Assembly: GCF_965263005.1 (NCBI RefSeq)
Contig: NZ_OZ253579.1
Span: 1,736,001 to 1,800,000, forward strand
Reading direction: 5' to 3'
DNA length: 64,000 bases
Source: Rariloculus sp965263005
GTDB taxonomy: Bacteria > Pseudomonadota > Gammaproteobacteria > Steroidobacterales > Rariloculaceae
The position numbers and the translations under genes were made by a program. Of the stretch, positions 1 to 8,869 are shown piece after piece. Below the pieces are notes generated by a model that searched no databases, was not told the origin of the DNA, and saw only the letters and a list, made by a program, of their open reading frames with translations. The first letter of the stretch is position 1, and the number at the start of each line of letters is the position of its first letter.

Positions 1-537
1 TTCGATCTGCAATACAGGTTTGGAGCGCGCGATCGTAGCGTGTGCGCCGCCCAGGACCCGCGCCTCGGCGCCCTCGACATCGATTTTGATGAATCCCACA
101 TCCCTGAAGCCAAAGGAGTCGAGAGTGCGAGTGCTTACGCGTACGGCGCCGTGCGGTTTTTTGGCCTTACGAGGATTGAGCGACCCACCTGAGCCGGAAA
201 AATTGCGGCCACGCCGGGGAAGGAACAGCTCTGCCTGACCATCCCGGTCGGAGAGAGCAATCCCGTGGGGGGTGACGTTGCCGGGCAGCGCCCGGTCGAG
301 CCACCGAAAGACCTTCGGGTTGGGCTCGAAGGCATGAACGTGGGACGCAAGCACCGACAGCACACGGGCATACACGCCCTTATGGGCGCCGACATCCACC
401 GCAACGCGACCGGTGGGAACAATGTCCGCCAGGACGTGCAACTCCGCTTCCCCCCGGTTCATGTGCCTGTTAACCAGATAACGGGCATAGCATGGCGCGG
501 GGATCAGCCGAAACTTGAGCCACTCGCCGACCGACAT
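1..537 (-). CDS. FkbM family methyltransferase (C-terminus beyond window edge)
   Basis: Reading leftward, the product contains VAVDVGAHKGVYARVL (SAM-binding motif I), then AFEPNPKVFRWL and FIKIDVEGAEARVL, which are the three hallmark blocks of FkbM methyltransferases. These SAM-dependent enzymes usually O-methylate sugars or secondary metabolites. The last visible residues, KPVLQIE, are the usual strand after the acidic block, so only a C-terminal part is missing past base 1. The reading frame stays open upstream of the ATG I chose. A start near 567 (TTG, giving LIDTSPFSPSM) is possible, because family members often carry such an N-terminal extension. It is divergent from recD2 and no operon partner is visible. 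Family assignment is firm; the substrate is unknown. Confidence 0.85.
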   Translation of the reverse strand, partial: MSVGEWLKFRLIPAPCYARYLVNRHMNRGEAELHVLADIVPTGRVAVDVGAHKGVYARVLSVLASHVHAFEPNPKVFRWLDRALPGNVTPHGIALSDRDGQAELFLPRRGRNFSGSGGSLNPRKAKKPHGAVRVSTRTLDSFGFRDVGFIKIDVEGAEARVLGGAHATIARSKPVLQIE

Positions 538-599
538 CGACGGCGAGAAGGGAGAAGTGTCGATCAATTTGCCGTTACCTGATTCCAGGACACAATGGC

Positions 600-1010
600 A
601 CCGTATATTAACGTCGTTCGGCGTGCTCCGAGGTACGAGTGACAGCGAAACGAGTGGTAACCCGCCGGACAAAAGCGCCCCCCTAATCCGCCTACCGCCA
701 CCGCGCCAGTCGTCGACTCTACCCAACCTTCTGCTGCGGCCGCCGATCCGCTCGGGGTGGCAGTCACTACGCCCTCACGCCGCTTCGACGCCGTTACGGC
801 TGTACCATCGGCGTCCTTGAGTTCGTGCGGTCCGCCCGCACGACGAACGCGGGCGAGATATGCGGCTCAGCGCCGGCGAAGGCGGCGCTCAAGTTCCTGT
901 GCCGCGCGGCTGGCAGGTCGAAGCGAAGGCAGGTATTGTCGGACACGGCGGGCGCGCTGGTTGCATTGCGACGAAGCAAGCGCTCCGGCACCGAATTTGT
1001 ACCGTAATAC
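600..1010. other. Intergenic region between fkbM-like gene and recD2
   Basis: No convincing gene is seen on either strand. The only structure I recognise is one copy of a short dispersed repeat with core at 841-864, also found near 8460 and 22104. The remainder is ordinary high-GC spacer that must hold the divergent promoters. Confidence 0.5.
841..864 (+). repeat. Short dispersed repeat, copy 1
   Basis: Core CGACGAACGCGGGCGAGATA followed by TGCG. The same block, with a few changes and in the same orientation, occurs at 8460-8483 and 22104-22127. All three copies are intergenic. The preceding bases in copies 2 and 3 (CTCGACGC/CTCGATGC with CTC or CTG) extend the similarity to roughly 40 bases. 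It supplies an in-frame ATG for recD2 that is probably not used. Confidence 0.55.
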
Positions 1011-1024
1011 AATGGATTACGCTA

Positions 1025-3262
1025 TTGACTCTGAATGCCGCCGGTAGACGGGGCGCCCGGGCGAGGCGGGACCCGCAGGCACCACCTCAGGAAGTCATTG
1101 CCGGACTCGTCGAGCGTGTCACTTTCCACAATCCGGAGAACGGATTCTGCGTTGTGCGCGTCAAGGCCCGAGGTCACCGCGATCTGGTGACCGTAGTCGG
1201 TCATGCGGCCATGATCTCGGCAGGGGAGTGGATCACGGCGTCGGGAGAGTGGGTCAACGACCGCAATCACGGCCAGCAGTTCAAGGCGAGCTTCGTGCGG
1301 ACATCGGCGCCGTCGTCCGTCGAAGGCATCGAGAAATATCTTCGCTCCGGCATGATACGGGGCATCGGTCCCGTTTACGCCCGGAAGATGGTTCGGGCGT
1401 TCGGCGAAAAGGTCTTCGACGTTATCGAGGCGGAACCGGAGCGGCTGCGCGATGTGCAAGGTATCGGCCCGGTCCGCGCCGGGCGCATCACCGACGCGTG
1501 GGCTGAGCAGAAGGTCGTGCGCGAGATCATGGTGTTTCTGCACAGCCACGGCGTCGGCACCGCGCGGGCCGTGCGAATTTTCAAGACCTATGGCGCGGAT
1601 GCGGTTCAGGTCATGACCGAGGACCCGTACCGTCTGGCCAGGGACATTCGCGGCATCGGTTTCAAGACCGCGGACACCATCGCCATGAAGCTCGGCATCG
1701 AACGGACGGCCATGATCCGCGTGCGGGCGGGGATCGGCTATGCGTTGGCCGCGGCGATGGACGAGGGACACTGCGGCCTGCCGGCAGCCGAGCTGGTGCC
1801 GCTCGCGGGTGAATTGCTGGACGTGCCGGAGACTCTGGTCCAAACGGCGCTGGATCTGGAACTGGAGGAGGGAACTGTCGTCGAGGATACGGTGGGCGGA
1901 ACCCCCTGCGTATTCCTCGAAGGCCTTTACCGCGCCGAGCGGTCGATCGGCGAGCGGCTGACGCGCATCGCGCAGGGGCCGCTACCGTGGGCGCAGATCG
2001 ATGCGGACAAGGCACTGCCCTGGATCGAGCGGGAGACGGACCTGGTGCTGGCCGCAAGTCAGGCCGATGCGGTCCGTACGGCGCTGAGTTCCAAGGCGAC
2101 GGTCATCACCGGCGGGCCGGGGGTGGGCAAGACCACGATCGTCAATGCCATCGTGCGCATTCTGGGCGCCAAGCGCGTGGAGATGCTGCTGTGTGCACCG
2201 ACCGGTCGCGCGGCGCGCAGGTTGAGCGAGGCCACGGGGCTTGCGGCGCGCACGATTCACCGTCTGCTCGAAGTCGATCCCAGACACGGCGGCTTCAAGC
2301 GGGACGCTGACAACCCGCTTGCCTGTGGCCTGCTCGTGGTGGACGAGGCGTCGATGGTCGACGTCCCGCTGCTGCGTGCCCTGCTCGCGGCTGTTCCCGA
2401 TGAGTCCGCGGTGCTCATCGTCGGCGATGTCGACCAGCTACCGTCCGTGGGGCCGGGTCAGGTGCTGTCCGACATCATTGCCGCCGGCGCGATCTCCGTC
2501 GTGCGGCTGACGGAGGTTTTCCGTCAGGCGGCCCGAAGCCAGATCGTCGCGACGGCACACAGGATCAACCAGGGCCAACTTCCCAACCTCGGAAGGCCCG
2601 AGGGTGACAGCGACTTCTATTTCGTGCCGGCTGAGGAGGTGGAGACCGCGGTCGGGCGGATCGTGGAACTGGTGAAGACGCGAATACCGCAACGCTTCGG
2701 ATTCGATCCGATTGAAGACATACAGGTACTGTGTCCGATGAACCGGGGCGGCGCGGGCGTCCGTTCGCTCAATATCGAATTGCAGGCTGAGCTCAATCCC
2801 GCCGGCGAGCGCAAGGTCGAGCGATTCGGCTGGACGTTCGCGCCCGGCGATAAAGTGATGCAGATCGAGAACGACTACGAGAAGGACGTCTATAACGGCG
2901 ATATCGGCCGAATCTCCGACGTCGATCCGGACACCGGGGAACTGACGGTGAGTTTCGACGGGCTTGAGGTCACCTACGGTTTCGGGGAACTGGACGCCCT
3001 GGTTCCGGCCTACGCCGCAACCATCCACAAGAGTCAGGGTTCGGAATATCCGGCTGTCGTGATCCCCGTGCTGACGCAGCACTACACGATGCTGCGGCGA
3101 AACCTGCTCTACACCGGCGTGACGCGCGGCAAGCGTCTCGTGGTCCTGGTCGGGCAGAAGAAAGCGGTGGCGATTGCCGTACGCAATGTCTCCGGAAGGC
3201 GCCGCTGGTCAAAGCTCCGCGAGTGGCTCGCGGGATCCGTACCGGAGAACGGGCAAGCCTGA
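1025..3262 (+). CDS. recD2: RecD-like DNA helicase RecD2 (SF1B)
   Basis: ATP-dependent 5'-3' DNA helicase of the RecD2 type, acting outside RecBCD in genome maintenance. Order of parts: an N-terminal OB-like segment starting at VIAGLVERVTFHNPENGF; tandem helix-hairpin-helix motifs (IRGIGPVYARKMV and VQGIGPVRAGRI); Walker A GGPGVGKT at about residues 363-370; Walker B LLVVDEASMVD; Q-motif region VGDVDQLPSVGPGQ; and a C-terminal 2B/UvrD-like segment ending with TIHKSQGSEY and YTGVTRGK. The length of about 745 aa suits the family. The frame is open back to ATG 860, but that N-terminus comes from a dispersed repeat. I therefore prefer TTG 1025, just before the conserved N-domain; this start is uncertain. 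It is convergent with the downstream DUF3108 gene. Confidence 0.88.
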   Translation: MTLNAAGRRGARARRDPQAPPQEVIAGLVERVTFHNPENGFCVVRVKARGHRDLVTVVGHAAMISAGEWITASGEWVNDRNHGQQFKASFVRTSAPSSVEGIEKYLRSGMIRGIGPVYARKMVRAFGEKVFDVIEAEPERLRDVQGIGPVRAGRITDAWAEQKVVREIMVFLHSHGVGTARAVRIFKTYGADAVQVMTEDPYRLARDIRGIGFKTADTIAMKLGIERTAMIRVRAGIGYALAAAMDEGHCGLPAAELVPLAGELLDVPETLVQTALDLELEEGTVVEDTVGGTPCVFLEGLYRAERSIGERLTRIAQGPLPWAQIDADKALPWIERETDLVLAASQADAVRTALSSKATVITGGPGVGKTTIVNAIVRILGAKRVEMLLCAPTGRAARRLSEATGLAARTIHRLLEVDPRHGGFKRDADNPLACGLLVVDEASMVDVPLLRALLAAVPDESAVLIVGDVDQLPSVGPGQVLSDIIAAGAISVVRLTEVFRQAARSQIVATAHRINQGQLPNLGRPEGDSDFYFVPAEEVETAVGRIVELVKTRIPQRFGFDPIEDIQVLCPMNRGGAGVRSLNIELQAELNPAGERKVERFGWTFAPGDKVMQIENDYEKDVYNGDIGRISDVDPDTGELTVSFDGLEVTYGFGELDALVPAYAATIHKSQGSEYPAVVIPVLTQHYTMLRRNLLYTGVTRGKRLVVLVGQKKAVAIAVRNVSGRRRWSKLREWLAGSVPENGQA

Positions 3263-3362
3263 CGCCTAAGCCGCTGACTGGAGCATGCCTTCACGACGGT
3301 GGTGGCCCAGGGCGCTCGCTTCCGTTCGAGGCAAGTCGTCAGCAACGATCAGGGCTGCCGGC

Positions 3363-4118
3363 TTACTCGGGACCTTCGCGGGACTCGAGGCCTTCGACGG
3401 ATTGCAGCGTGAGCCGCGCGCGTAGCTCGCCGTCGCGGTATTGCTCGATGGCGACGGGCAGGTAGCGCAGTTCCGGCGCGACCCAGACGAGCGTAGTACG
3501 CGAGGAACCATCGCGTTGCTCAAGGAATCGCCGTGCCGTGAACGTTCCGGTCGGCGTGCTGATTTCGTCGTCCTCCTGCATTACGAACGAGTACGTCCGC
3601 AACTCGTTTTCGTCGGCGAGCGTGTACGGGCCGGGATGTCCGTTGGTCTCGATGTCGCGCATGAGCGCGACCTGCATCGCGCCGCGGTCGAGCACGCCGG
3701 GCGACAACTGAAGTGCAACGCCGCCGTTGGCGCCGTCTACTGCCACGAAGCCCGCGTCCCAGTCGAACACCAAGTGGAAGTTGTCCTTGCCTTTGCGGCT
3801 GCCGTCTTCGTACCAGAACTCGAGCGGAGTAATGCGCCCGTCCTCGACGATGAAATTGCTGCGCTCAACGACATCCCGCGGCGTGACGAGCCGCAGCAGT
3901 CCTCTTGCCCTGGTGCGCGAGCTGAAACTGTAAATTCCGCTGAGATCGTCGTAGCTGACCGCGAACTGTGCCGTGCCCACGTTTCGGCCCTTGTATTCGA
4001 CCTGATAGCGGGCGGTGTAGGTTGCTACGGAGGGTTCGGCCGCTTCGAGGGTCGCGACAGCCGCTACCGGCAGCAGCCACGCCAGTGTTAGCAGCCCGTG
4101 GCAAAAGTCCCGCTGCAT
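3363..4118 (-). CDS. DUF3108 domain secreted protein
   Basis: Predicted exported protein of 251 aa with an N-terminal hydrophobic signal (LLTLAWLLPVAAVATLEA). It is followed by the DUF3108 pattern: YTARYQVEYKGRNVGTAQ, then YSFSSRTRARGLLRL, then a C-terminal PVAIEQYRDGELRARLTLQS. DUF3108 proteins form an envelope beta-barrel-like fold and are commonly encoded next to purine genes in gammaproteobacteria; function is unknown. The start ATG lies inside an ERIC-like repeat (4092-4250), which supplies the first residues MQRDFCHG. A longer in-frame reading back to 4274 is entirely repeat-derived and was rejected. It reads in the same direction as purM, about 175 bases downstream of it, with the repeat in between. 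Confidence 0.8.
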   Translation of the reverse strand: MQRDFCHGLLTLAWLLPVAAVATLEAAEPSVATYTARYQVEYKGRNVGTAQFAVSYDDLSGIYSFSSRTRARGLLRLVTPRDVVERSNFIVEDGRITPLEFWYEDGSRKGKDNFHLVFDWDAGFVAVDGANGGVALQLSPGVLDRGAMQVALMRDIETNGHPGPYTLADENELRTYSFVMQEDDEISTPTGTFTARRFLEQRDGSSRTTLVWVAPELRYLPVAIEQYRDGELRARLTLQSVEGLESREGPE

Positions 4119-4250
4119 TCGACCGACGATGCATCCCGGCCGTCTACGTTGCCCGTCGGTCGAATATTCCCGATATTCTCTCTCCTCGCGCCTTGCCGGC
4201 CGGGCGCCTTGCCGGTCTCGGTGCGACGCGGGACTTTCGCGACGGGCTGC
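4092..4250. repeat. ERIC-like palindromic repeat, copy 1 (159 bp)
   Basis: The ends form an inverted repeat: CAGCCCGTGGCAAAAGTCCC on the left pairs with GGGACTTTCGCGACGGGCTG on the right, with two mismatches. A second stem forms inside (ATTCGACCGACG with CGTCGGTCGAAT), and a third small one is GAATATTCCCGATATTC. The same element occurs at 19520-19677, 23580-23737 and 45570-45727. It has no coding capacity. It sits between purM and the DUF3108 gene and overlaps the start of the latter. Confidence 0.85.
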
Positions 4251-4293
4251 CAGGATTCGTGTCTCTGATCCCATGATTCGCTCACCTCATCGA

Positions 4294-5322
4294 TCAGACG
4301 ATATCGACTCCTTCGCATCCATCCTCGACGACGGAGCCGACGATCCAGGCCCGCTCGCCGGAGGCTTCGAGACTTGCGACGGCCGAATCCGCCGTGTCGT
4401 CAGCGACGATGACGATCATGCCGATGCCGCAGTTGAACGTGCGGTACAGCTCGCTGTCATGGACGCCTGCGTCCGTGAGCCATTCGAATACTCCGGGACG
4501 CGGCCATGCGGCGCGCTCGAGCCGGACACCGAGGCCGCCGGGCAGCACGCGCGGAATGTTTTGCGTCAGTCCGCCGCCCGTGATGTGAGCCAGTCCCTTG
4601 ACGCGCGTCAGTTCGAACAGTGCCAGCAGCGAGCGGACGTAGATGCGCGTCGGTTCGAGAAGGCCCTCGATCAGCGGCCTGCCGTCGACGATCTCCTCGC
4701 GCGCGCCCGGACGCTGCTCCAGAATTTTCCTGATCAGGGAAAACCCGTTCGAATGGGGGCCCGAGGAGGCGAGACCGATCACGGCATCGCCCGCCGTGAT
4801 TGTGCTGCCGTCGATGAGTTCGTCCTCCTCGACAACGCCGACGCAGAATCCAGCCAGGTCATAGTCGTCGGCCGCGTGCGTGCCCGGGTGCTCCGCCGTC
4901 TCGCCGCCGAGCAATGCCGCGCCCGCAAGCTCGCAACCGCGCGCAACGCCGGCTATGACTCGAGCCGCGACATCGACGTCGAGCCGGGGAGTGACGTAAT
5001 AGTCCAGTACGAACAGCGGCTCGGCGCCCTGCACGACGACATCGTTCGCGCACATGGCGACGAGGTCGATGCCGACGCCATCGTGCGCGCCGTGTTGAAT
5101 CGCGAGCTTGAGCTTCGTGCCCACACCGTCTGCGCCGGCGACGAGCAGCGGCGACCGGTAGCCTTGCGGGATGCGGCACAGCCCCCCGAAACCGCCGAGG
5201 CCGCCGAGGACTTCGGGGCGCAAGGTCCGGCGGACGGGCTCCTTGATGCGCTCGACGAGCGCGTCGCCCGCATCGATGTCGACGCCGGCGTCCTTGTATG
5301 TCAGCGTACTGTTCGAGTTCAT
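4294..5322 (-). CDS. purM: Phosphoribosylformylglycinamidine cyclo-ligase (AIR synthetase)
   Basis: Catalyses ATP-dependent closure of FGAM to AIR in purine biosynthesis (cytoplasm). The 342 aa length is normal for the family. Recognisable blocks are TYKDAGVDIDAGDALVERIK at the N-terminus, GGFGGLCRIP, the nucleotide/phosphate-binding VAGADGVGTKLKLA, VAMCANDVVVQGAEPLFVLD, ETAEHPG, GLASSGPHSNGFSL and the C-terminal AHITGGGLTQNIPRVLP. It is divergent from the DUF2066 gene, the conserved gammaproteobacterial arrangement with hda nearby. Identification is secure. Confidence 0.98.
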   Translation of the reverse strand: MNSNSTLTYKDAGVDIDAGDALVERIKEPVRRTLRPEVLGGLGGFGGLCRIPQGYRSPLLVAGADGVGTKLKLAIQHGAHDGVGIDLVAMCANDVVVQGAEPLFVLDYYVTPRLDVDVAARVIAGVARGCELAGAALLGGETAEHPGTHAADDYDLAGFCVGVVEEDELIDGSTITAGDAVIGLASSGPHSNGFSLIRKILEQRPGAREEIVDGRPLIEGLLEPTRIYVRSLLALFELTRVKGLAHITGGGLTQNIPRVLPGGLGVRLERAAWPRPGVFEWLTDAGVHDSELYRTFNCGIGMIVIVADDTADSAVASLEASGERAWIVGSVVEDGCEGVDIV

Positions 5323-5389
5323 GGCATGTCGGCGGCAAGCGCGCGGGCGTTCGCCGCGAGGCCGCTATAATAATCGACCTTGCTGAAAC

Positions 5390-6580
5390 ATGGATACACG
5401 GTTGGATCGGATGGTGCGTCGAGGCTTTGCGATCCGCGGGCGAACGCTCGGGAAGCTGGCGGTGCTCGCGGCGTGCGGCGTGCTCGGCGCGACGGAATCC
5501 GGCGCCGCGGTCTTCCCGGAGCTGTACATGGTCACGGTAAGGCCCGCCCCGGACGCCCTGGATCAGCGCGCCGCGGCGATTCGGCTCGGCATGAGTCAAT
5601 TGCTGACGCGCGTCACGGGCAGAGTCGATGCCCGATCCCATCCGGATATGCTGCCGCTGATCGAGTCGGCCGAGACGCACATGAGATCGTACAACCCGCT
5701 CGATCGGGAGCGCGTGCGCGTCGGGTTTATCCCGAGCCGCGTGGATCAATGGCTGGAAACGCTGGGTTGGCCGGTCTGGGGTTCCGAACGGCCGATGACC
5801 CTGCTCTGGGTGGCGGTCGACGGCGGCCAGGGCGAGCGGGCTATCCTGTCGGGCAATCCAGCCGGCGACCCATTGAGTGCCGAGATGCTCGATCTGATGC
5901 AGGCCGTGGAGGAGGAGCTTCGCCTGGCCACCGACGAGCGCGGCTTGCCGATCACGCTGCCGCTGATGGACCGGCAGGACATCGAAGCCATCAGCTTCGT
6001 CGACATCTGGGGCGGGTTCGAGCGGCGCATCGAGAGCGCTTCGGGCCGCTATCGAGCCGAGGCGCTCTTCGTCGCGCAGGTCCGTGTCAGCGATCTCGGC
6101 ATCGACGTCAGATCGACGCTCGTGCAGGGCGACTCAAGAAGCATCGTCAGCAGCCGCAGCCTTCGCGACGGGATCGATTGGCTCGCCGACGGCTTCGCCG
6201 CGCAGTTCAGCATGGCCGGCGGCGTGCGCACGTTCCCGTTAACCGTGCTGGATATCCGGAACCTCGCCGACTATGGCAGCGTCATGACCTACCTTGAGGC
6301 GCTCAGCGTGCTCGACAGCGTCGAAGTGGAGGCATTGGGCGGCAGTGTGCTCGATGTCACGCTCACAACGCGCAGCGACGAAGACGTGCTGCGCCGCGTA
6401 CTTGCGCTCGACGGCGTGTTGCTGCCTGTCGATGCCGCCGCCCCGCCACCGCCGTCCGCGGTGCCCGCTCCAGGGCCAGCCGCTGTGCCCGCGCCACGGC
6501 CAGCCGACACCCCTGTGCTGCAGCCGGCAGGGTCGGACACATTGACGTTCAGACTGGCGGGGCCCGGGACCGAGCCGTGA
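5390..6580 (+). CDS. DUF2066 domain-containing exported protein
   Basis: 396 aa with an N-terminal signal segment (LAVLAACGVLGATESGAA). The DUF2066 core follows: LYMVTVRPAPDALDQRAAAI, then LLTRVTGR, then VGFIPSRVDQWLETLGWPVWG and TLLWVAVDGG. The last 50 residues are a Pro/Ala-rich tail (PPPPSAVPAPGPAAVPAPRP), likely disordered. DUF2066 genes stand between purM and hda in many gammaproteobacteria; function is unknown. The stop overlaps the GTG start of the next gene (GTGA), indicating translational coupling with the phosphatidyltransferase. Confidence 0.85.
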   Translation: MDTRLDRMVRRGFAIRGRTLGKLAVLAACGVLGATESGAAVFPELYMVTVRPAPDALDQRAAAIRLGMSQLLTRVTGRVDARSHPDMLPLIESAETHMRSYNPLDRERVRVGFIPSRVDQWLETLGWPVWGSERPMTLLWVAVDGGQGERAILSGNPAGDPLSAEMLDLMQAVEEELRLATDERGLPITLPLMDRQDIEAISFVDIWGGFERRIESASGRYRAEALFVAQVRVSDLGIDVRSTLVQGDSRSIVSSRSLRDGIDWLADGFAAQFSMAGGVRTFPLTVLDIRNLADYGSVMTYLEALSVLDSVEVEALGGSVLDVTLTTRSDEDVLRRVLALDGVLLPVDAAAPPPPSAVPAPGPAAVPAPRPADTPVLQPAGSDTLTFRLAGPGTEP

Positions 6581-7140
6581 CGCCGAGCTGGACGTGGATC
6601 CCGAACGCGCTCTGCGTGTTTCGCGTGTTGCTCGTGGCGCCGCTCGTCGTTCTTCTGATCGAGCGGGAGTATACCGCGGCGCTCGCGCTGATGGTCCTGG
6701 CCGGCGCTTCCGATGCCCTTGACGGCTTCCTCGCCAGGAAATTCGATTGCCGCACGCGGCTCGGCAGTCTGCTGGACCCTGCGGCCGACAAGCTGTTGCT
6801 GACGAGCGTGTTCGTGTCGCTGACCGTTATCGGCCTAGTCCCCCTCGCTATGACGGCGATCGTCGTGCTCAGAGATGTCGTGATCGTTTTCGGCGCGCTC
6901 GCCTATCATCGGCTTATCGGGCCCGTGAGCGGCGCGCCGACGGCCATCAGCAAGCTCAATACGGCCTGCCAGCTCGGTTTCGTGCTGTTTGCGGTCACCC
7001 GGGCCGCTTACGGCTTGCCGCCCGGAATCGTCGTGGACATGCTCGGTGCGGCCGTGGTTTTCACGACCATCTGCAGCGGCACGAACTATGTGCTGAGCTG
7101 GAGCAGGCGCGCGTGGCGGGCGACGCACGCAGCGTCGTAG
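6577..7140 (+). CDS. CDP-alcohol phosphatidyltransferase family protein
   Basis: Integral membrane enzyme of 187 aa that transfers a phosphatidyl group from CDP-diacylglycerol to an alcohol. The family signature D-G-x2-A-R-x8-G-x3-D-x3-D is present around DALDGFLARKF and continues through RLGSLLDPAADK. About five hydrophobic segments are visible. PgsA-like activity (glycerol-3-phosphate acceptor) is the usual assignment at this locus between DUF2066 and hda, but the acceptor cannot be told from sequence. The GTG start overlaps the upstream stop. pssA, a second member of this superfamily, lies at 11.2 kb. Confidence 0.88.
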   Translation: MTPSWTWIPNALCVFRVLLVAPLVVLLIEREYTAALALMVLAGASDALDGFLARKFDCRTRLGSLLDPAADKLLLTSVFVSLTVIGLVPLAMTAIVVLRDVVIVFGALAYHRLIGPVSGAPTAISKLNTACQLGFVLFAVTRAAYGLPPGIVVDMLGAAVVFTTICSGTNYVLSWSRRAWRATHAAS

Positions 7141-7158
7141 GGCGGAGGAGTCGAGCGT

Positions 7159-7857
7159 TTGGGACAGTTACCGCTCCCGTTCAAGCTCCATCGGCTCGCG
7201 TCGTTCGAGACGTTCGTCGCCGACAGCAACGAGACGCTGGTCAGCCACCTCGAGGCAGTGGCGCGAGGCGAGCGTGGCGGCGTCATCTGGTTGTGTGGCG
7301 CGCGGGGCCGCGGCAAGACGCATCTCCTGCAGGCATCATGCCGGGCAGCGGATCGTGCCGGAACGCGCGCGATGTACCTGCCGCTCGATCCGGGCGGCGC
7401 GCTCGAGCCCGATTGTCTGCTCGGTCTCGACAGCATCGGGTTGCTTGCGCTGGATCAGGTCGACACGGTTGCCGGGCGGCCGCCGTGGGAGACGCGTCTG
7501 TTTTCCGTGCTCGATGGTTTTCAGTCGAGCCGCCGTACGCTGTTGCTCGCCGCGAGCAGCGCCCCGGCGGCCGCGGGATTCGTGCTTGCCGATCTCGTCT
7601 CGCGGGCCGCGGCGGCGGCCGTGTACCGCCTCAATCCGCTTAGCGACGACGGGCAGCAGCAGGTTTTGGTGGCGCACGCGCATTTCCGCGGGCTCGATCT
7701 CGACGAGGCAACGGCGCGCTATCTCCTGGCGCGCGTCGACCGCGAGGTCGGCGAGCTGTGCAGGTGGCTTGAGCGGCTCGATCGCGCATCTCTTATCGAG
7801 CAGCGCAGGCTGACCGTCCCGTTCATCCGCAAAGCTCTGGCCGCCGAAGATTCATAG
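7159..7857 (+). CDS. hda: DnaA regulatory inactivator Hda
   Basis: DnaA-paralogue AAA+ protein that, with the DNA-loaded beta clamp, stimulates hydrolysis of DnaA-ATP and so limits re-initiation. The N-terminal GQLPLPFKL is the clamp-binding peptide typical of Hda (QLPLPF). The Walker A-like segment is CGARGRGKTHLLQA, and LLALDQVDTVAG takes the Walker B position. The C-terminal lid, LEEATARYLLARVDRE-like, matches DnaA domain III. It is 232 aa, as in the family, and starts at TTG after a strong GGAGGAG site. It is third in the DUF2066-CDP-alcohol transferase-hda run. Confidence 0.92.
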   Translation: MGQLPLPFKLHRLASFETFVADSNETLVSHLEAVARGERGGVIWLCGARGRGKTHLLQASCRAADRAGTRAMYLPLDPGGALEPDCLLGLDSIGLLALDQVDTVAGRPPWETRLFSVLDGFQSSRRTLLLAASSAPAAAGFVLADLVSRAAAAAVYRLNPLSDDGQQQVLVAHAHFRGLDLDEATARYLLARVDREVGELCRWLERLDRASLIEQRRLTVPFIRKALAAEDS

Positions 7858-7986
7858 GCCTGGTGCGGGCAAAAAAGGGGCGCGCGGCAACAAAAAGCGC
7901 GACCGGCCACGCAACTGCGAAAACGCTCTCGACATTCGCGCCGCGGCGAGCGTGATCGCCACGCGTGCGGCGTCTCCCCGATCTTG

Positions 7987-8331
7987 CTAAAGGAGGTCCA
8001 GGGCCTGCTCGGGCGGGCGGCCCAGGCGGGCGCGTTCAGCGACCTCGACGATGGGCCGCTGGATGATTCTTGGATGCGCGAGCATGAGTTCGAGCAGATC
8101 GTCGTCGGACGTTTCCTCCGTAACGTCGGCCGATTTGAATTCGGGCTCGTACGTGCGGATAAGGTCTCGCGGTCCGAGACCAAGCTTGCGGAGCAATTCC
8201 TGCAACTTTGACTTCGACAGCGGTGACTTCATGTACTCGACGACTTCGATGTCAATGCCGCGCTCCTGAATCAGTGCGAGTGTTTTCCTCGACTTGGAAC
8301 AGCGGGGGTTATGGTAGATTCTCGGTTTCAT
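7987..8331 (-). CDS. arsC: ArsC family arsenate reductase (glutaredoxin type)
   Basis: 114 aa thioredoxin-fold reductase. The N-terminal RIYHNPRCSKSRKTL carries the catalytic Cys of the glutaredoxin-dependent ArsC group, and QRPIVEV near the C-terminus is the conserved RPI block that helps bind the oxyanion. The start is the ATG giving MKPRIYHN. The frame is open far upstream, but those codons belong to intergenic DNA and a dispersed repeat. No ars operon is present, so it may be a general thiol-dependent reductase (YffB/ArsC relatives) rather than a dedicated arsenic gene. It faces away from the DUF4398 gene. Confidence 0.85.
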   Translation of the reverse strand: MKPRIYHNPRCSKSRKTLALIQERGIDIEVVEYMKSPLSKSKLQELLRKLGLGPRDLIRTYEPEFKSADVTEETSDDDLLELMLAHPRIIQRPIVEVAERARLGRPPEQALDLL

Positions 8332-8459
8332 CGGTAACCTGCCTGTTGTCAAAGCTTGAATCCATGGCTTGCGCCCGTACACGGGCGGCAGCGGCGGATA
8401 GTATAGTTGGCTCGCGGCGAGCTTATCTGCACGGATGGACCGGCGCCTCGATGCTCTGG

Positions 8460-8483
8460 CGACGAACGCTGGTGAGATATGCG
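8460..8483 (+). repeat. Short dispersed repeat, copy 2
   Basis: Core CGACGAACGCTGGTGAGATA followed by TGCG, matching copies at 841 and 22104. It lies in the arsC/DUF4398 divergent intergenic region. Confidence 0.55.
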
Positions 8484-8560
8484 CGCCAGCTTGACGGTGC
8501 CAAGATCTCCCTGCTACTTTTTTTCCTGGTTGGCGGCCTAAAGACCCAAAGAACAAACGA

Positions 8561-8869
8561 ATGTTCCTGTCCTCAAGGATTGTCCGGATCCTCGCCTCGA
8601 TCGGGCTGCTTTCGCTCGTCGCGCTTGCCGGCTGCGTGACATCTGCTCCCGTCCAGGAGATGAGCGACGCCCGCCAGGCCATCGCCGCGGCCGAGGAGGC
8701 CGACGCGGCGGCGCTTGCGCCGGCCGTGTTGGATGAGGCGAACCGCTACCTTTCCCAAGCCGAGCAGCAGTTGCGCCAGGAAGATTACGGCCTGGCGCGC
8801 GCCAACGCCGTCAGGGCGAAGAATCGCGCCGTGGAGGCGTTGACGACAGCGCAAGCCGAGAGTGACTGA
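8561..8869 (+). CDS. DUF4398 domain lipoprotein
   Basis: 102 aa small lipoprotein. The signal peptide ends in the lipobox LAGC, so the mature protein starts with a lipidated Cys. The rest is two Ala/Glu-rich helices (DARQAIAAAEEADA and EANRYLSQAEQQLRQEDYGLA) with heptad-like spacing, as in DUF4398 proteins, which often accompany OmpA-family envelope proteins. No catalytic residues are expected. The stop overlaps the acylphosphatase start by 8 bases. Confidence 0.8.
   Translation: MFLSSRIVRILASIGLLSLVALAGCVTSAPVQEMSDARQAIAAAEEADAAALAPAVLDEANRYLSQAEQQLRQEDYGLARANAVRAKNRAVEALTTAQAESD

Noticed and set aside
860..1024. N-terminal extension of recD2 to ATG 860
   Set aside because: The codons lie in intergenic DNA and include the dispersed repeat; conservation begins after about position 1090.
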